Shown in pieces: positions 7,992 through 15,523 of a DNA stretch of 64,000 nucleotides. Origin of the DNA: Aromatoleum diolicum (lineage in GTDB: Bacteria; Pseudomonadota; Gammaproteobacteria; Burkholderiales; Rhodocyclaceae); NCBI RefSeq assembly GCF_012910955.1, contig NZ_WTVQ01000002.1, positions 124,001 to 188,000 on the forward strand. The letters are read 5' to 3'. The translations under genes and the position numbers were made by a program. The notes under the pieces are model-generated. The model did no database searches. It had not been told where the DNA came from and saw only the letters and a program-made list of their open reading frames with translations. The stretch's first letter is position 1. Each line of letters opens with the position of its first letter.

Positions 7992-9346
7992 TGCCCTGCT
8001 CCCGCCGCACGCTGCAGCACCTTGTCGACCATCACGCCGGCCTGGCCAAGGTAGTTCGCCGGATCGCACAGGCGCGCGAGCGCCGCACGGTCGAGATGGA
8101 CGTTGATTTCGGGATGCTCGGCGAGAATGTCGAGCAACGGCCGATTCGTGCGGATCGCTTCGCGGCACAAGTCATAGACCAGATCGTGCGCGTACTCGCG
8201 GCCGATGTAGGGGCCGAGTCCCATCATCACGGCCTCCGACATCACCAGTCCGTTCGTGAGGTCGATGTTGGCGCGCATCTTCGCCGCATCGACCTCGAGC
8301 CCTTCGAGCACGAAGCGCGTCTGCTTGAGCGCCCCGGCGAGCAGGCAGAAGGCCTCCGGCAGCGCGATCCACTCGATCTCCCACGGCCCGGTGGAGCGCT
8401 CGTGATCGGCGATCATCGCGTCCATCAGGGCCGCCGCGTGCTGGCGCACGACCGAGACGGCGGCGTGGATGTAGCAGCTCGAGATCGGATTGCGCTTCTG
8501 TGGCATCGTGCTGCTGGAGCCGCGGCCGGGGTGGAAGGGTTCATACACCTCGGCGACCTCGTGCTGCATCATCAGCTTGACGTCCATCGCGATCTTGCCG
8601 AGCGAACCGCCAACGATCCCGAGAAATGCCCCCACTTCGGCGATCGTGTCGCGCACCGTGTGCCAGGCGATATCCGGCTGCGCGAGCCCCAGTTCTTCCA
8701 TGAGGCCAGCCTGGGTTTCCATCGCGCCCGTTTCGATCGACGCGAGCGTGCCGCAGGCGCCGCCGAACTCGCCCATCAGCACGCGCGGCTTGAGTTGTGC
8801 GAGCCGCTCGCGATGGCGCTCGATGCCGGCGAGGATCGCGGCGGTCTTGAAGCCGAAGGTGACCGGAATCGCCTGCTGCAGGTTGCTGCGGCCGATCACC
8901 GGCGTATCGCGGTAGCGGCGCGACAACCCGGCCAGCGCATCCGAGATGGCCTTCAGTTCGCCGTCGATGATCGCCAGGCCTTCGCGCATCTGCATCACGG
9001 TGGCCGTATCGGTGATGTCCTGCGTGGTGGCGCCCCAGTGGCAATACTCGCCGAGCTTGTCGCGGCACAGCGCGTTGAGCTGGGAAACGACGCCGAGCAC
9101 GGGATAGCCGATGCGCTCGGTCTGCTCACGCAGCTTGTCCATGTCGATCTTGTCGATGTCGCAGTTCTTCACGATCTCCTCGGCGGCTTCCGGCGGGATG
9201 ATGCCCAGCCGGCCCTGCACCACGGCGAGCGCACGCTCGATGTCGAGATACTTTTCGGTGCGGTTGCGGTCGGACCACACCTGACGCATCGCGTCGGTGC
9301 TGAATATGTTGCCGAAGATGCTTGAGTCGATGATGCTCGCGCCCAT
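7988..9346 (-). CDS. Fumarase/aspartase-superfamily lyase, candidate trans-aconitate decarboxylase
   Basis: A 452-residue protein of the class II fumarase / adenylosuccinate lyase / 3-carboxymuconate cycloisomerase superfamily. It shows the first conserved block HWGATTQDITDTA (about 103-115), the second around SNLQQAIPVTFGFK, and the signature GSSSTMPQKRNP (about 277-287) that carries the catalytic loop Ser. AGGAGAAT precedes the ATG at 9346. The family catalyses anti-eliminations on carboxylates. Fungal trans-aconitate decarboxylase Tad1, which makes itaconate, belongs to the same superfamily. Genes for tricarballylate dehydrogenation lie downstream and for itaconate-type CoA catabolism upstream, so decarboxylation of trans-aconitate fits best. 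A PcaB-type cycloisomerase is the main alternative. The specific activity is inference. Confidence 0.7.
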   Translation of the reverse strand: MGASIIDSSIFGNIFSTDAMRQVWSDRNRTEKYLDIERALAVVQGRLGIIPPEAAEEIVKNCDIDKIDMDKLREQTERIGYPVLGVVSQLNALCRDKLGEYCHWGATTQDITDTATVMQMREGLAIIDGELKAISDALAGLSRRYRDTPVIGRSNLQQAIPVTFGFKTAAILAGIERHRERLAQLKPRVLMGEFGGACGTLASIETGAMETQAGLMEELGLAQPDIAWHTVRDTIAEVGAFLGIVGGSLGKIAMDVKLMMQHEVAEVYEPFHPGRGSSSTMPQKRNPISSCYIHAAVSVVRQHAAALMDAMIADHERSTGPWEIEWIALPEAFCLLAGALKQTRFVLEGLEVDAAKMRANIDLTNGLVMSEAVMMGLGPYIGREYAHDLVYDLCREAIRTNRPLLDILAEHPEINVHLDRAALARLCDPANYLGQAGVMVDKVLQRAAGAGQ

Positions 9347-9405
9347 GGCGGATTCTCCTGGAGTTGTGAAAGCGGTAATTCGTTTGAATGCTCGCGGATT
9401 CTGGG

Positions 9406-10224
9406 CTAGGCGCTGTCGGTGCATCGCGCGAGGATGGCCTGCGCCTTGAGCACCACCGGGCGGTCGATCATCTTGCCGTCGAGCTGCACCGCACCGTCGG
9501 ATGCCGCGGCAGCCGCAAGCACGCGCTCGGCCCAGTCCTTCTCCGCGGCCGACGGACGACAGGCGGCGTGGATCACCGCGACCTGCCTCGGATGGATGCA
9601 CAGCTTGGCGCCGAAGCCGAAGGCCCGCGCGAAGGCGAAGTCGGCCGCGATGCGGGCCTCGTCGTCGATGCCCGGCGTAACCCCGGCGACCGGCGCGGCA
9701 AGCTCCGCGCAGCGCGACGCGATCGCGATGCGACCGGACGGGTAGATCAGCCCGGTCTCGTCGCCCGACAGGTCGAGGTCCACGGCGTAATCGAGCGTGC
9801 CGAAGACCAGGCGCTGCACGCCCTCGGCGGCGGCGATCTCATCCACGTTGCGCACCCCGCGCGCGGTTTCGATCAAGGGCAACACCCGTGGTGGCGAGGC
9901 CATCGCACCGATGACGCGCGCAATCTGTGCCGGCCACTCGGTCTTCGGCAGCATCACCTGGGTGACACCGACTTCCTTCAGCAACGCGAGATCGTCGCCA
10001 AACCAGGCGGACTGGGTGTCGTTGGTGCGTACCACGACCCGTTCCGCGTATTCGGCTCGCGCGGGAAACCAGTCGGCGATCGCATCGCGCGCGCGCGCCT
10101 TGTCGGCGGGCACGACGGCATCCTCGAGGTCGAGGACGATCGCCCCGGCGCCGGCCGCGAAGGCCTTGTCGAAACGTTCGGGCCGGTTGCCCGGCACGAA
10201 CAGATAGGTGATCGGCAGCTGCAT
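9406..10224 (-). CDS. CitE-like (HpcH/HpaI) lyase, candidate (S)-citramalyl-CoA lyase
   Basis: A 272-residue TIM-barrel protein of the citrate lyase beta / malyl-CoA lyase family. Landmarks are LFVPGNRPERFDKAFAAGAG, the metal-binding LDLEDAVVPADK, VVRTND, LPLIETARGVRN with the active-site Glu, LVFGTLDYAVDLDL, and LCIHPRQV. Such proteins split acyl-CoA thioesters of 3-hydroxy acids. Next to a CoA-transferase and a mesaconyl/itaconyl-CoA hydratase, the expected reaction is (S)-citramalyl-CoA to acetyl-CoA and pyruvate, as for Ccl of Pseudomonas aeruginosa. It lies 22 bp after the CoA-transferase gene. Malyl-CoA or methylmalyl-CoA lyase activity is the alternative. Confidence 0.85.
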   Translation of the reverse strand: MQLPITYLFVPGNRPERFDKAFAAGAGAIVLDLEDAVVPADKARARDAIADWFPARAEYAERVVVRTNDTQSAWFGDDLALLKEVGVTQVMLPKTEWPAQIARVIGAMASPPRVLPLIETARGVRNVDEIAAAEGVQRLVFGTLDYAVDLDLSGDETGLIYPSGRIAIASRCAELAAPVAGVTPGIDDEARIAADFAFARAFGFGAKLCIHPRQVAVIHAACRPSAAEKDWAERVLAAAAASDGAVQLDGKMIDRPVVLKAQAILARCTDSA

Positions 10225-10246
10225 GACGGTTCTCCCGGTGCGTCGT

Positions 10247-11428
10247 TCAGATCACGCCGGCGCTGCGCAGCGCGGCGATGCGATCGGAGGAGTACCCGAG
10301 CCCGGCAAGGATGGCGTCGCTGTGCTCGCCCAACGCCGGCACCGGATCCATGCGCGGCTCGCCCTCCTCCCACGAGCCCGGCGGCAACAGTGCAGGGACG
10401 GTACCGACCGAAGTGCCGACTTCGCGCCAGCGATTGCGCGCCTGGAGCTGGGGGTGCGCCCACACCGCGTGCATGTCGTTGACGTGCGCGTTGGCGATCT
10501 GCGCATCCTCGAGGCGCGCGATCACCTGCTCGGCGGTGAGACCGGCGAAGGCCTCGACGATGATCCCGCGCAGCGCATCACGGGCGGCGCTGCGCTTCGA
10601 ATTGCTGGAGAAGCGCTCCTCGCGGGCCAGCCCCGGCTGCAGCAGCACCTTGCCGCAGAACGCGGCCCATTCGCGCTCGTTCTGCAGGCCGAGCATGACG
10701 ACCTTGCCGTCGCCCGCCGGGAAGGGGCCGTAGGGGTAGATCGTGGCGTGGCTCGCCCCGGTGCGGCGCGGCGGCGCGGCGCCGTCGAAGGCGTAGTACA
10801 GCGGATAGGTCGTCCACTCGACCAGGCTCTCGAGCATCGAGATGTCCAGGTGCTGGCCGCGACCGGTCTTCTTGCGCTGCAGCAGCGCCGCCAGGATATT
10901 GCTGTACGCATACATACCGGCCGATATGTCGGCGATCGACGGTCCCGCCTTGGATGGCTCCTCCTCGGTGCCGGTCACCGACAGGAAGCCGGATTCGCTC
11001 TGGATCAGCAGGTCGTAGGCCTTCTTGTCGCGATACGGACCGTCACTGCCGTAGCCGGAGATGTCGCAGACGATGATCTCCGGCTTCAAGGCGGAGAGCT
11101 CCGCGTACGACAAGCCCAGCCGTGCGGCGGCGCCCGGCGCGAGGTTCTGCACCACGATGTCGGCCTCCTCGACGATCAGGCGCTTGAGGATCGTCTGCGC
11201 CTCCGGATCCTTGACGTCGAGCGTCAGGCTTTCCTTCGAGCGATTGGTCCACACGAAGTGCGACGCCAGCCCGCGCACGCGCTCGTCGTAGCCGCGGGCG
11301 AAGTCGCCGACACCGGGGCGTTCGACCTTGATGACGCGAGCACCCAGATCCGCGAGCTGGCGCGTCGCGAACGGCGCGGCGATCGCATGTTCGAGGGTGA
11401 TGACGGTGATGCCTTCCAGGGGTCTCAT
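10247..11428 (-). CDS. Family III (CaiB/BaiF) CoA-transferase, candidate itaconate CoA-transferase
   Basis: A 393-residue class III CoA-transferase. It shows the N-terminal PLEGITVITLEHAIAAPFAT, the CoA-contacting ADLGARVIKVERPGVGDFAR and NRSKESLTLDVKDPE, and the catalytic Asp at about residue 167 in AGPSIADISAGMYAYS, followed by KTGRGQHLDISMLESL. These enzymes move CoA from a donor such as succinyl-CoA through an aspartyl-CoA thioester. With the hydratase immediately upstream (10-bp gap) and the CitE-like lyase downstream, itaconate or mesaconate is the likely acceptor, matching the Ict step of itaconate degradation. Acceptor identity is inference from context. Confidence 0.85.
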   Translation of the reverse strand: MRPLEGITVITLEHAIAAPFATRQLADLGARVIKVERPGVGDFARGYDERVRGLASHFVWTNRSKESLTLDVKDPEAQTILKRLIVEEADIVVQNLAPGAAARLGLSYAELSALKPEIIVCDISGYGSDGPYRDKKAYDLLIQSESGFLSVTGTEEEPSKAGPSIADISAGMYAYSNILAALLQRKKTGRGQHLDISMLESLVEWTTYPLYYAFDGAAPPRRTGASHATIYPYGPFPAGDGKVVMLGLQNEREWAAFCGKVLLQPGLAREERFSSNSKRSAARDALRGIIVEAFAGLTAEQVIARLEDAQIANAHVNDMHAVWAHPQLQARNRWREVGTSVGTVPALLPPGSWEEGEPRMDPVPALGEHSDAILAGLGYSSDRIAALRSAGVI

Positions 11429-11438
11429 TGCATGCTCC

Positions 11439-12284
11439 TCACTTGATCACCGCGGTGGCTTCCATCGTCAGCCAGCCTTCGTGGTCCTTCGCCCACAGGC
11501 GGATCGTCTTGCCGTCCGCCTGCGGCTCGCCGCAGACGAAGAAATGGTTGATGTCGAACACCGGCCGCACCGCGCGGAACTCGTAGCGCACGACCTCGGC
11601 ATCGGGCATCCGATGGCGCAGCAGATCGAGCAGCAGCGTCGCGACCATCGGCCCGTGCACGATCAGGCCGGGATAGCCCTCGACCTCGGTCACATACTTG
11701 CGGTCGTAGTGGATGCGATGGCCGTTGAAGGTCAGCGCCGAGTAGCGGAACAGCAGCACGTCGTCCGGCACCCACTTCTTCTCCCACGTCGCAGTCGCGG
11801 GCGCGGCCTTGGGCGGCGGCGCCACGTCGTCCGGCCTGGCCGCCTCGCGATAGACGATGTCGTGGTACTCGGTCAGTGCCACGTCCGTCTCGCCGGGACG
11901 GCGGATCTCGTGGCGCACCTTCACGAACACCAGCGGGCCGGTGCGTCCGGACTTCTCGCTGACGTCGTGGATCGTCGAGGTGCGCGTCATCGCGTCGCCG
12001 ATACGCAGCGGCTGGTGGAACTCGAACTGGCTGCCGGCCCACATGCGACGCGGCAACGGCACCGGCGGCAGGAAACCGCCCCGCTTGGCGTGCCCATCGG
12101 GGCCGATTTCGGACTGCCGATGCAGCGGCAGGAAGTACAGCCAGTGCCACAGCGCCGGCAGCGCGGTGCCGACCGCCGGACGTTCGGCAGGACGGTCGAA
12201 GGTCGCCGACAGCGCGGCGTAGGGAGTAGCGGTCGCGACGTCGGAAACTTCCTCCGCGCGGCCGATCCAGTCTTTGAGATTCAT
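11439..12284 (-). CDS. MaoC-like hydratase, mesaconyl-C4-CoA / itaconyl-CoA hydratase family
   Basis: A 281-residue double hot-dog protein of the FAS1-like dehydratase family that includes mesaconyl-C4-CoA hydratase and itaconyl-CoA hydratase (Ich). Landmarks are HWLYFLPLHRQSEIGPDGHA, GGFLPPVPLPRRMWAGS, a linker of acidic and proline-rich residues, then the MaoC-type half with LFRYSALTFNGHRIHYDRKY, where the Asn/His/Asp cluster forms the active site, and GLIVHGPMVATLLL. It would hydrate itaconyl-CoA to citramalyl-CoA. I chose the ATG at 12284 (MNLKDWIGRAEEV) with GGAG upstream. It is the first enzyme gene after the TRAP genes and likely begins the CoA module. Confidence 0.83.
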   Translation of the reverse strand: MNLKDWIGRAEEVSDVATATPYAALSATFDRPAERPAVGTALPALWHWLYFLPLHRQSEIGPDGHAKRGGFLPPVPLPRRMWAGSQFEFHQPLRIGDAMTRTSTIHDVSEKSGRTGPLVFVKVRHEIRRPGETDVALTEYHDIVYREAARPDDVAPPPKAAPATATWEKKWVPDDVLLFRYSALTFNGHRIHYDRKYVTEVEGYPGLIVHGPMVATLLLDLLRHRMPDAEVVRYEFRAVRPVFDINHFFVCGEPQADGKTIRLWAKDHEGWLTMEATAVIK

Positions 12285-12319
12285 GTTTCGTTCTCCGTGG
12301 GGTACGACGAGACCTGAGG

Positions 12320-12356
12320 GCGGCCCGGCGGCCCCGATCCGGGGGGCCGGGCGGCG
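12320..12356 (-). promoter_or_regulatory. GC-rich hairpin between dctM and the hydratase gene
   Basis: The 74-bp gap between the dctM stop and the hydratase start holds a near-perfect inverted repeat (GCCCGGCGGCCCCG against CGGGGGGCCGGGC, loop of about 3 nt). There is no following T-run, so it is more likely an mRNA-stabilising or partial-termination element within the operon than a full terminator. Confidence 0.4.
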
Positions 12357-12358
12357 CA

Positions 12359-13642
12359 TCACATCATTCCGAGGGTTCTGGGCAGCCAGATGGACAGGCC
12401 TGGCCAGTAGGTGACGACAACCAGGAAGCCGAGCATCGACAGCAACCACGGCCAGACGGCGACGGTCAGCTCGGTGATGCCCATCTTGGTGATGCCGGAG
12501 GCCACGTAGAGGTTGAGCCCCACCGGCGGGTGGCACATGCCGACTTCCATGTTCACCACCATGATGATGCCGAAATGCACCGGGTCGATCCCGAGCTTGA
12601 CCGCCACCGGGAACAGGATCGGCGCGAAGATCAGCACGATCGACGACGGTTCCATGAAGTTGCCGGCCAGCAGCAGGATCACGTTGACCGCGAGCAGGAA
12701 GGCCACCATGCCCAGCCCGTGCCCCAGCATCCATTCCGAGAGCGCCTGCGGGATGTTCTCGCTCGTCATGATGAAGGAGAACAGCACCGCGTTCGTGATG
12801 ATGTACAGCAGCATCGCCGACATGTTGGCCGAATTGAGCAGCACCTTCGGCACGTCCTTCAGCGACATGTCCTTGTACACAAAGACGGCAACGATGAATG
12901 CATAGACCGCGCTCATCGCCGCTGCTTCGGTCGGGGTGAAGATGCCCGTGTAGATGCCGCCCATGATCAGTACGATCAGGAACAGGCCCCAAACCGACTC
13001 CCGGAATGAGCGGATGCGCTCGCCGAACGTGGCCTTGGGCTGGCGCGGATAGTTGTTCTTCTTCGCGCGCCACCAGGTCACCCCGCCGAGCACGCCCGCC
13101 AGGGCAATCCCGGGGATCACGCCCGCCATGAACAGCGCGCCGACCGAGGTGTTGGTCGCGACCGAATACATGACCATGCAGATCGACGGCGGAATCAGGA
13201 TGCCGAGCGCGCCCGACGTGGTGATGACGCCGGCGCCGAACTTGTTCGGGAAACCCGCCTTCACCATCGCCGGCAACAGGATGGCGCCGATCGCGACGAC
13301 GGTCGCCGGGGACGAACCCGACACCGCGGCGAAGAGTGCACACGCCAACACCCCCGCCAGCCCGAGCCCACCGTGCCAGTGACCAACCATCGCCGACGCA
13401 AAGTTGATCATGCGGCGCGCGACTCCCCCGTGCGTCAGGAAGTTGCCGGCCACGATGAAGAAGGGAATGGCCATGATTTCGAACTTCTCGATGCCGGTGA
13501 ATAGCTTCAGCGCGACCGACTCCAGCGGCACCTGCGTCATCGTGAACAGGAAGGACAAGACAGTCAGGCCGAGCGAGATCGAGATCGGCATGCCGGTCAG
13601 CATAAGGGCCAGCAAGAGCCCGAAAATTACGGCAGCGTTCAT
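12359..13642 (-). CDS. dctM: TRAP transporter large permease, DctM type
   Basis: A 427-residue integral membrane protein with about 12 hydrophobic helices, from MNAAVIFGLLLALMLTGMPI at the N terminus to FLVVVTYWPGLSIWLPRTLG at the end. Family segments include FFIVAGNFLTHGGVARRMIN, AAVSGSSPATVVAIGAILLP, GALGILIPPSICMVMYSVAT and the Pro-rich NMEVGMCHPPVGLNLYV. DctM is the ion-coupled import channel of TRAP systems and works with DctQ and the periplasmic DctP. The start overlaps the dctQ stop by 4 bp (ATGA). In this cluster the cargo is most likely a tricarboxylate such as tricarballylate, aconitate or itaconate. Confidence 0.95.
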   Translation of the reverse strand: MNAAVIFGLLLALMLTGMPISISLGLTVLSFLFTMTQVPLESVALKLFTGIEKFEIMAIPFFIVAGNFLTHGGVARRMINFASAMVGHWHGGLGLAGVLACALFAAVSGSSPATVVAIGAILLPAMVKAGFPNKFGAGVITTSGALGILIPPSICMVMYSVATNTSVGALFMAGVIPGIALAGVLGGVTWWRAKKNNYPRQPKATFGERIRSFRESVWGLFLIVLIMGGIYTGIFTPTEAAAMSAVYAFIVAVFVYKDMSLKDVPKVLLNSANMSAMLLYIITNAVLFSFIMTSENIPQALSEWMLGHGLGMVAFLLAVNVILLLAGNFMEPSSIVLIFAPILFPVAVKLGIDPVHFGIIMVVNMEVGMCHPPVGLNLYVASGITKMGITELTVAVWPWLLSMLGFLVVVTYWPGLSIWLPRTLGMM

Positions 13643-14346
13643 TTCGTCTTTCCTCCGCCCTCACCGCGCACGCTCTTCTGCGCTTCGCCTGCGTCCTTCA
13701 AATCGTGCGGATGCAGGTTGTCTTCGAGCGCAAACCCGTCGAATTCAGCGCCTGGTCCGGCCTCCTCCAAGCCCTCGACATGGCCGTGGTCGTGATGCGG
13801 CAACTCGCCGGTGCGCCAGAAACTGAAGGCGACCTGCAGGAAGCGAAAGCACATCAGACTCGAGCCCAGCGGAATGGCGCTATACACGATCCATGTCGGC
13901 CACTCGAGATCGGGCGTGGTCGGTCCTTCCACCACATCGTCAAGCGCCAGGCCGGCCATGTCGAAAAAGGCGTAATGGGCACCGTTTTCCCACACGAACC
14001 CGCCACCAAGAGTCGCGACGATCCCGGTAAACAGCGCCCCGGCTAACAGGCCGAAGAGGATGAATTTCGACCGCAGCTGCGGCTGCAGCTGGTTGATCAG
14101 CACGTCGACGCCGACATGGATGCCGGTGCGAACGCCGTAGGCCGCCCCGAACTTCGCCATCCATACGAACAGAATGATGGTCAGTTCCTGCGCCCAGCTC
14201 AGATTGATCGAAAGCAGCCAATCCTGGAGCCCAGGAATGGAAAAACCCGAGGCATAGCGATGCATCACGGCGGCGAAGGTCACGAGCGTCGCCGTGCCGA
14301 TCAACAGCGTGATGAGCCATTCCTCGAGGTAGTCTAGGAATTTCAT
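13639..14346 (-). CDS. dctQ: TRAP transporter small permease, DctQ type
   Basis: A 235-residue protein starting MKFLDYLEEWLITLLIGTAT with four hydrophobic helices and the DctQ landmark LSWAQELTIILFVWMAKFGA followed by GVRTGIHVGVDVLI. It is longer than the usual 160-180 residues because of an acidic, His-rich cytoplasmic tail (HHDHGHVEGLEEAGPGAEF and beyond) that ends KSVRGEGGGKTK. I chose the ATG at 14346 with the preceding GGGAGATT as ribosome site. It is translationally coupled to dctM. The extra tail is unusual and of unknown use. Confidence 0.92.
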   Translation of the reverse strand: MKFLDYLEEWLITLLIGTATLVTFAAVMHRYASGFSIPGLQDWLLSINLSWAQELTIILFVWMAKFGAAYGVRTGIHVGVDVLINQLQPQLRSKFILFGLLAGALFTGIVATLGGGFVWENGAHYAFFDMAGLALDDVVEGPTTPDLEWPTWIVYSAIPLGSSLMCFRFLQVAFSFWRTGELPHHDHGHVEGLEEAGPGAEFDGFALEDNLHPHDLKDAGEAQKSVRGEGGGKTK

Positions 14347-14366
14347 CGGAATCTCCCGAAGGTAGT

Positions 14367-14416
14367 GGGCGGGCAGCCGTACGCCGCAGGCAGGCCCTGC
14401 AAGGCCCTGCCCGCCC
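14367..14416 (-). promoter_or_regulatory. Stem-loop between dctP and dctQ
   Basis: Perfect 10-bp arms GGGCGGGCAG (14367-14376) and CTGCCCGCCC (14407-14416) enclose a smaller GCAGG/CCTGC hairpin. The element has no T-run. Such structures between a binding-protein gene and its permease genes usually protect the upstream message and allow more DctP than DctQM to be made. Confidence 0.55.
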
Positions 14417-14434
14417 GAGATCTGTGCTGCGCCC

Positions 14435-15436
14435 TTACTTGCTCGCGACTGCTGCGGTTTCCTTGCGTACCGCGTCGATGACGTCCTTGCCGATACGGCT
14501 TGCCATCTCATCCTGCACAGGCGCCATCGCCTTGATCCAGGCTGCCCTTTCCTCCGGCGTCGGCGTGTGCACCTCCGTCTTGCCGGTCGCACGGATCCCC
14601 GCGAGCGCCTTCGCGTCGTCCTCGGCGGCGACTTTGGCGTTGTACGCGGTGGCGTCCTTCATCGCCCCCTCGAGCTCTTGCCGGATATCCACGGGGAGCT
14701 TCTCCCAGAAGGACTTGTTCACGACCACGACGTAGCCGCTGTAGGTGTGATACGTCAGCGTCACGTGCTTCTGCACCTCATGCTGCTTCTGGGTGTAGAG
14801 GTTCGACAGGTTGCCGTCCGCGCCATCGACGACACCGGTCTGCAGCGCCTGATAGACCTCGGAAAACGCCATCGTCTGGGGGATGGCGCCGATCGATTTC
14901 ATGATCGCCTGATTGACCTTTGACGAATTGATCCGGATCTTCTGTCCCTTGGTCTGGTCCGGCGTGTGTACCGGCTTGTTGGAACTCAGGACGCGGAACC
15001 CCGCGTCCCAGTACGACAGACCAACGAATCCGCGGGACTCCAGCTTCTTCAGCAACGATGTGCCGACGGGTCCCTGCGTCACCCGGTGCAGGGCTGCCTC
15101 GTTCGGGAAGATGTAGGGCAGGTCGAACACCTCGAACTCCTTGATGCCCGCCGGACCGAACTTGCCCGCCACCGGGGCGAGCATGTGGACCGAGCCCATC
15201 TGCAACGCCTCGAGTTCCTCCTTGTCCTTGTAGAGCGTGCTGTTGGCATAGACCTCGATCTTCACCCTGCCCTTCGTGCGCTCTTCGGCGGCCTTCTTGA
15301 AATATTCGGCCGCCTGGCCCTTCGGCGTGTCGGCTGCCGCGACATGCGAGAACTTGATGACAATCGGGGCCTGTGCGCCGGCCAGGCCCGAAAACGCAAT
15401 GCCGACGGCGGCGGTGATGGCGAAGAGGGTTTTCAT
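14435..15436 (-). CDS. dctP: TRAP transporter periplasmic binding protein, DctP type
   Basis: A 333-residue secreted protein with signal peptide MKTLFAITAAVGIAFSGLAGA and mature start near QAPIVIKFSHVAAAD. Family landmarks are KFSHVAAADTPKGQAAEYFK, YANSTLYKDKEELEALQMGS, FDLPYIFPNEAALHRV, and KIRINSSKVNQAIMKSIGAI with the Arg that pairs with the substrate carboxylate. FSEVYQALQTGVVDGADGNL follows. It captures a carboxylate in the periplasm for DctQM. GAGACGAAAC precedes the ATG. It lies 87 bp downstream of prpF2, probably in one transcript. Confidence 0.95.
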   Translation of the reverse strand: MKTLFAITAAVGIAFSGLAGAQAPIVIKFSHVAAADTPKGQAAEYFKKAAEERTKGRVKIEVYANSTLYKDKEELEALQMGSVHMLAPVAGKFGPAGIKEFEVFDLPYIFPNEAALHRVTQGPVGTSLLKKLESRGFVGLSYWDAGFRVLSSNKPVHTPDQTKGQKIRINSSKVNQAIMKSIGAIPQTMAFSEVYQALQTGVVDGADGNLSNLYTQKQHEVQKHVTLTYHTYSGYVVVVNKSFWEKLPVDIRQELEGAMKDATAYNAKVAAEDDAKALAGIRATGKTEVHTPTPEERAAWIKAMAPVQDEMASRIGKDVIDAVRKETAAVASK

Positions 15437-15523
15437 GTTTCGTCTCCTTGGTGTGTTGAGTCTGTTTCGGTTCCAGCCCGACGGACTGTCTGGCCAGAAC
15501 GCTTTGCTATATGCGATGCGCGT

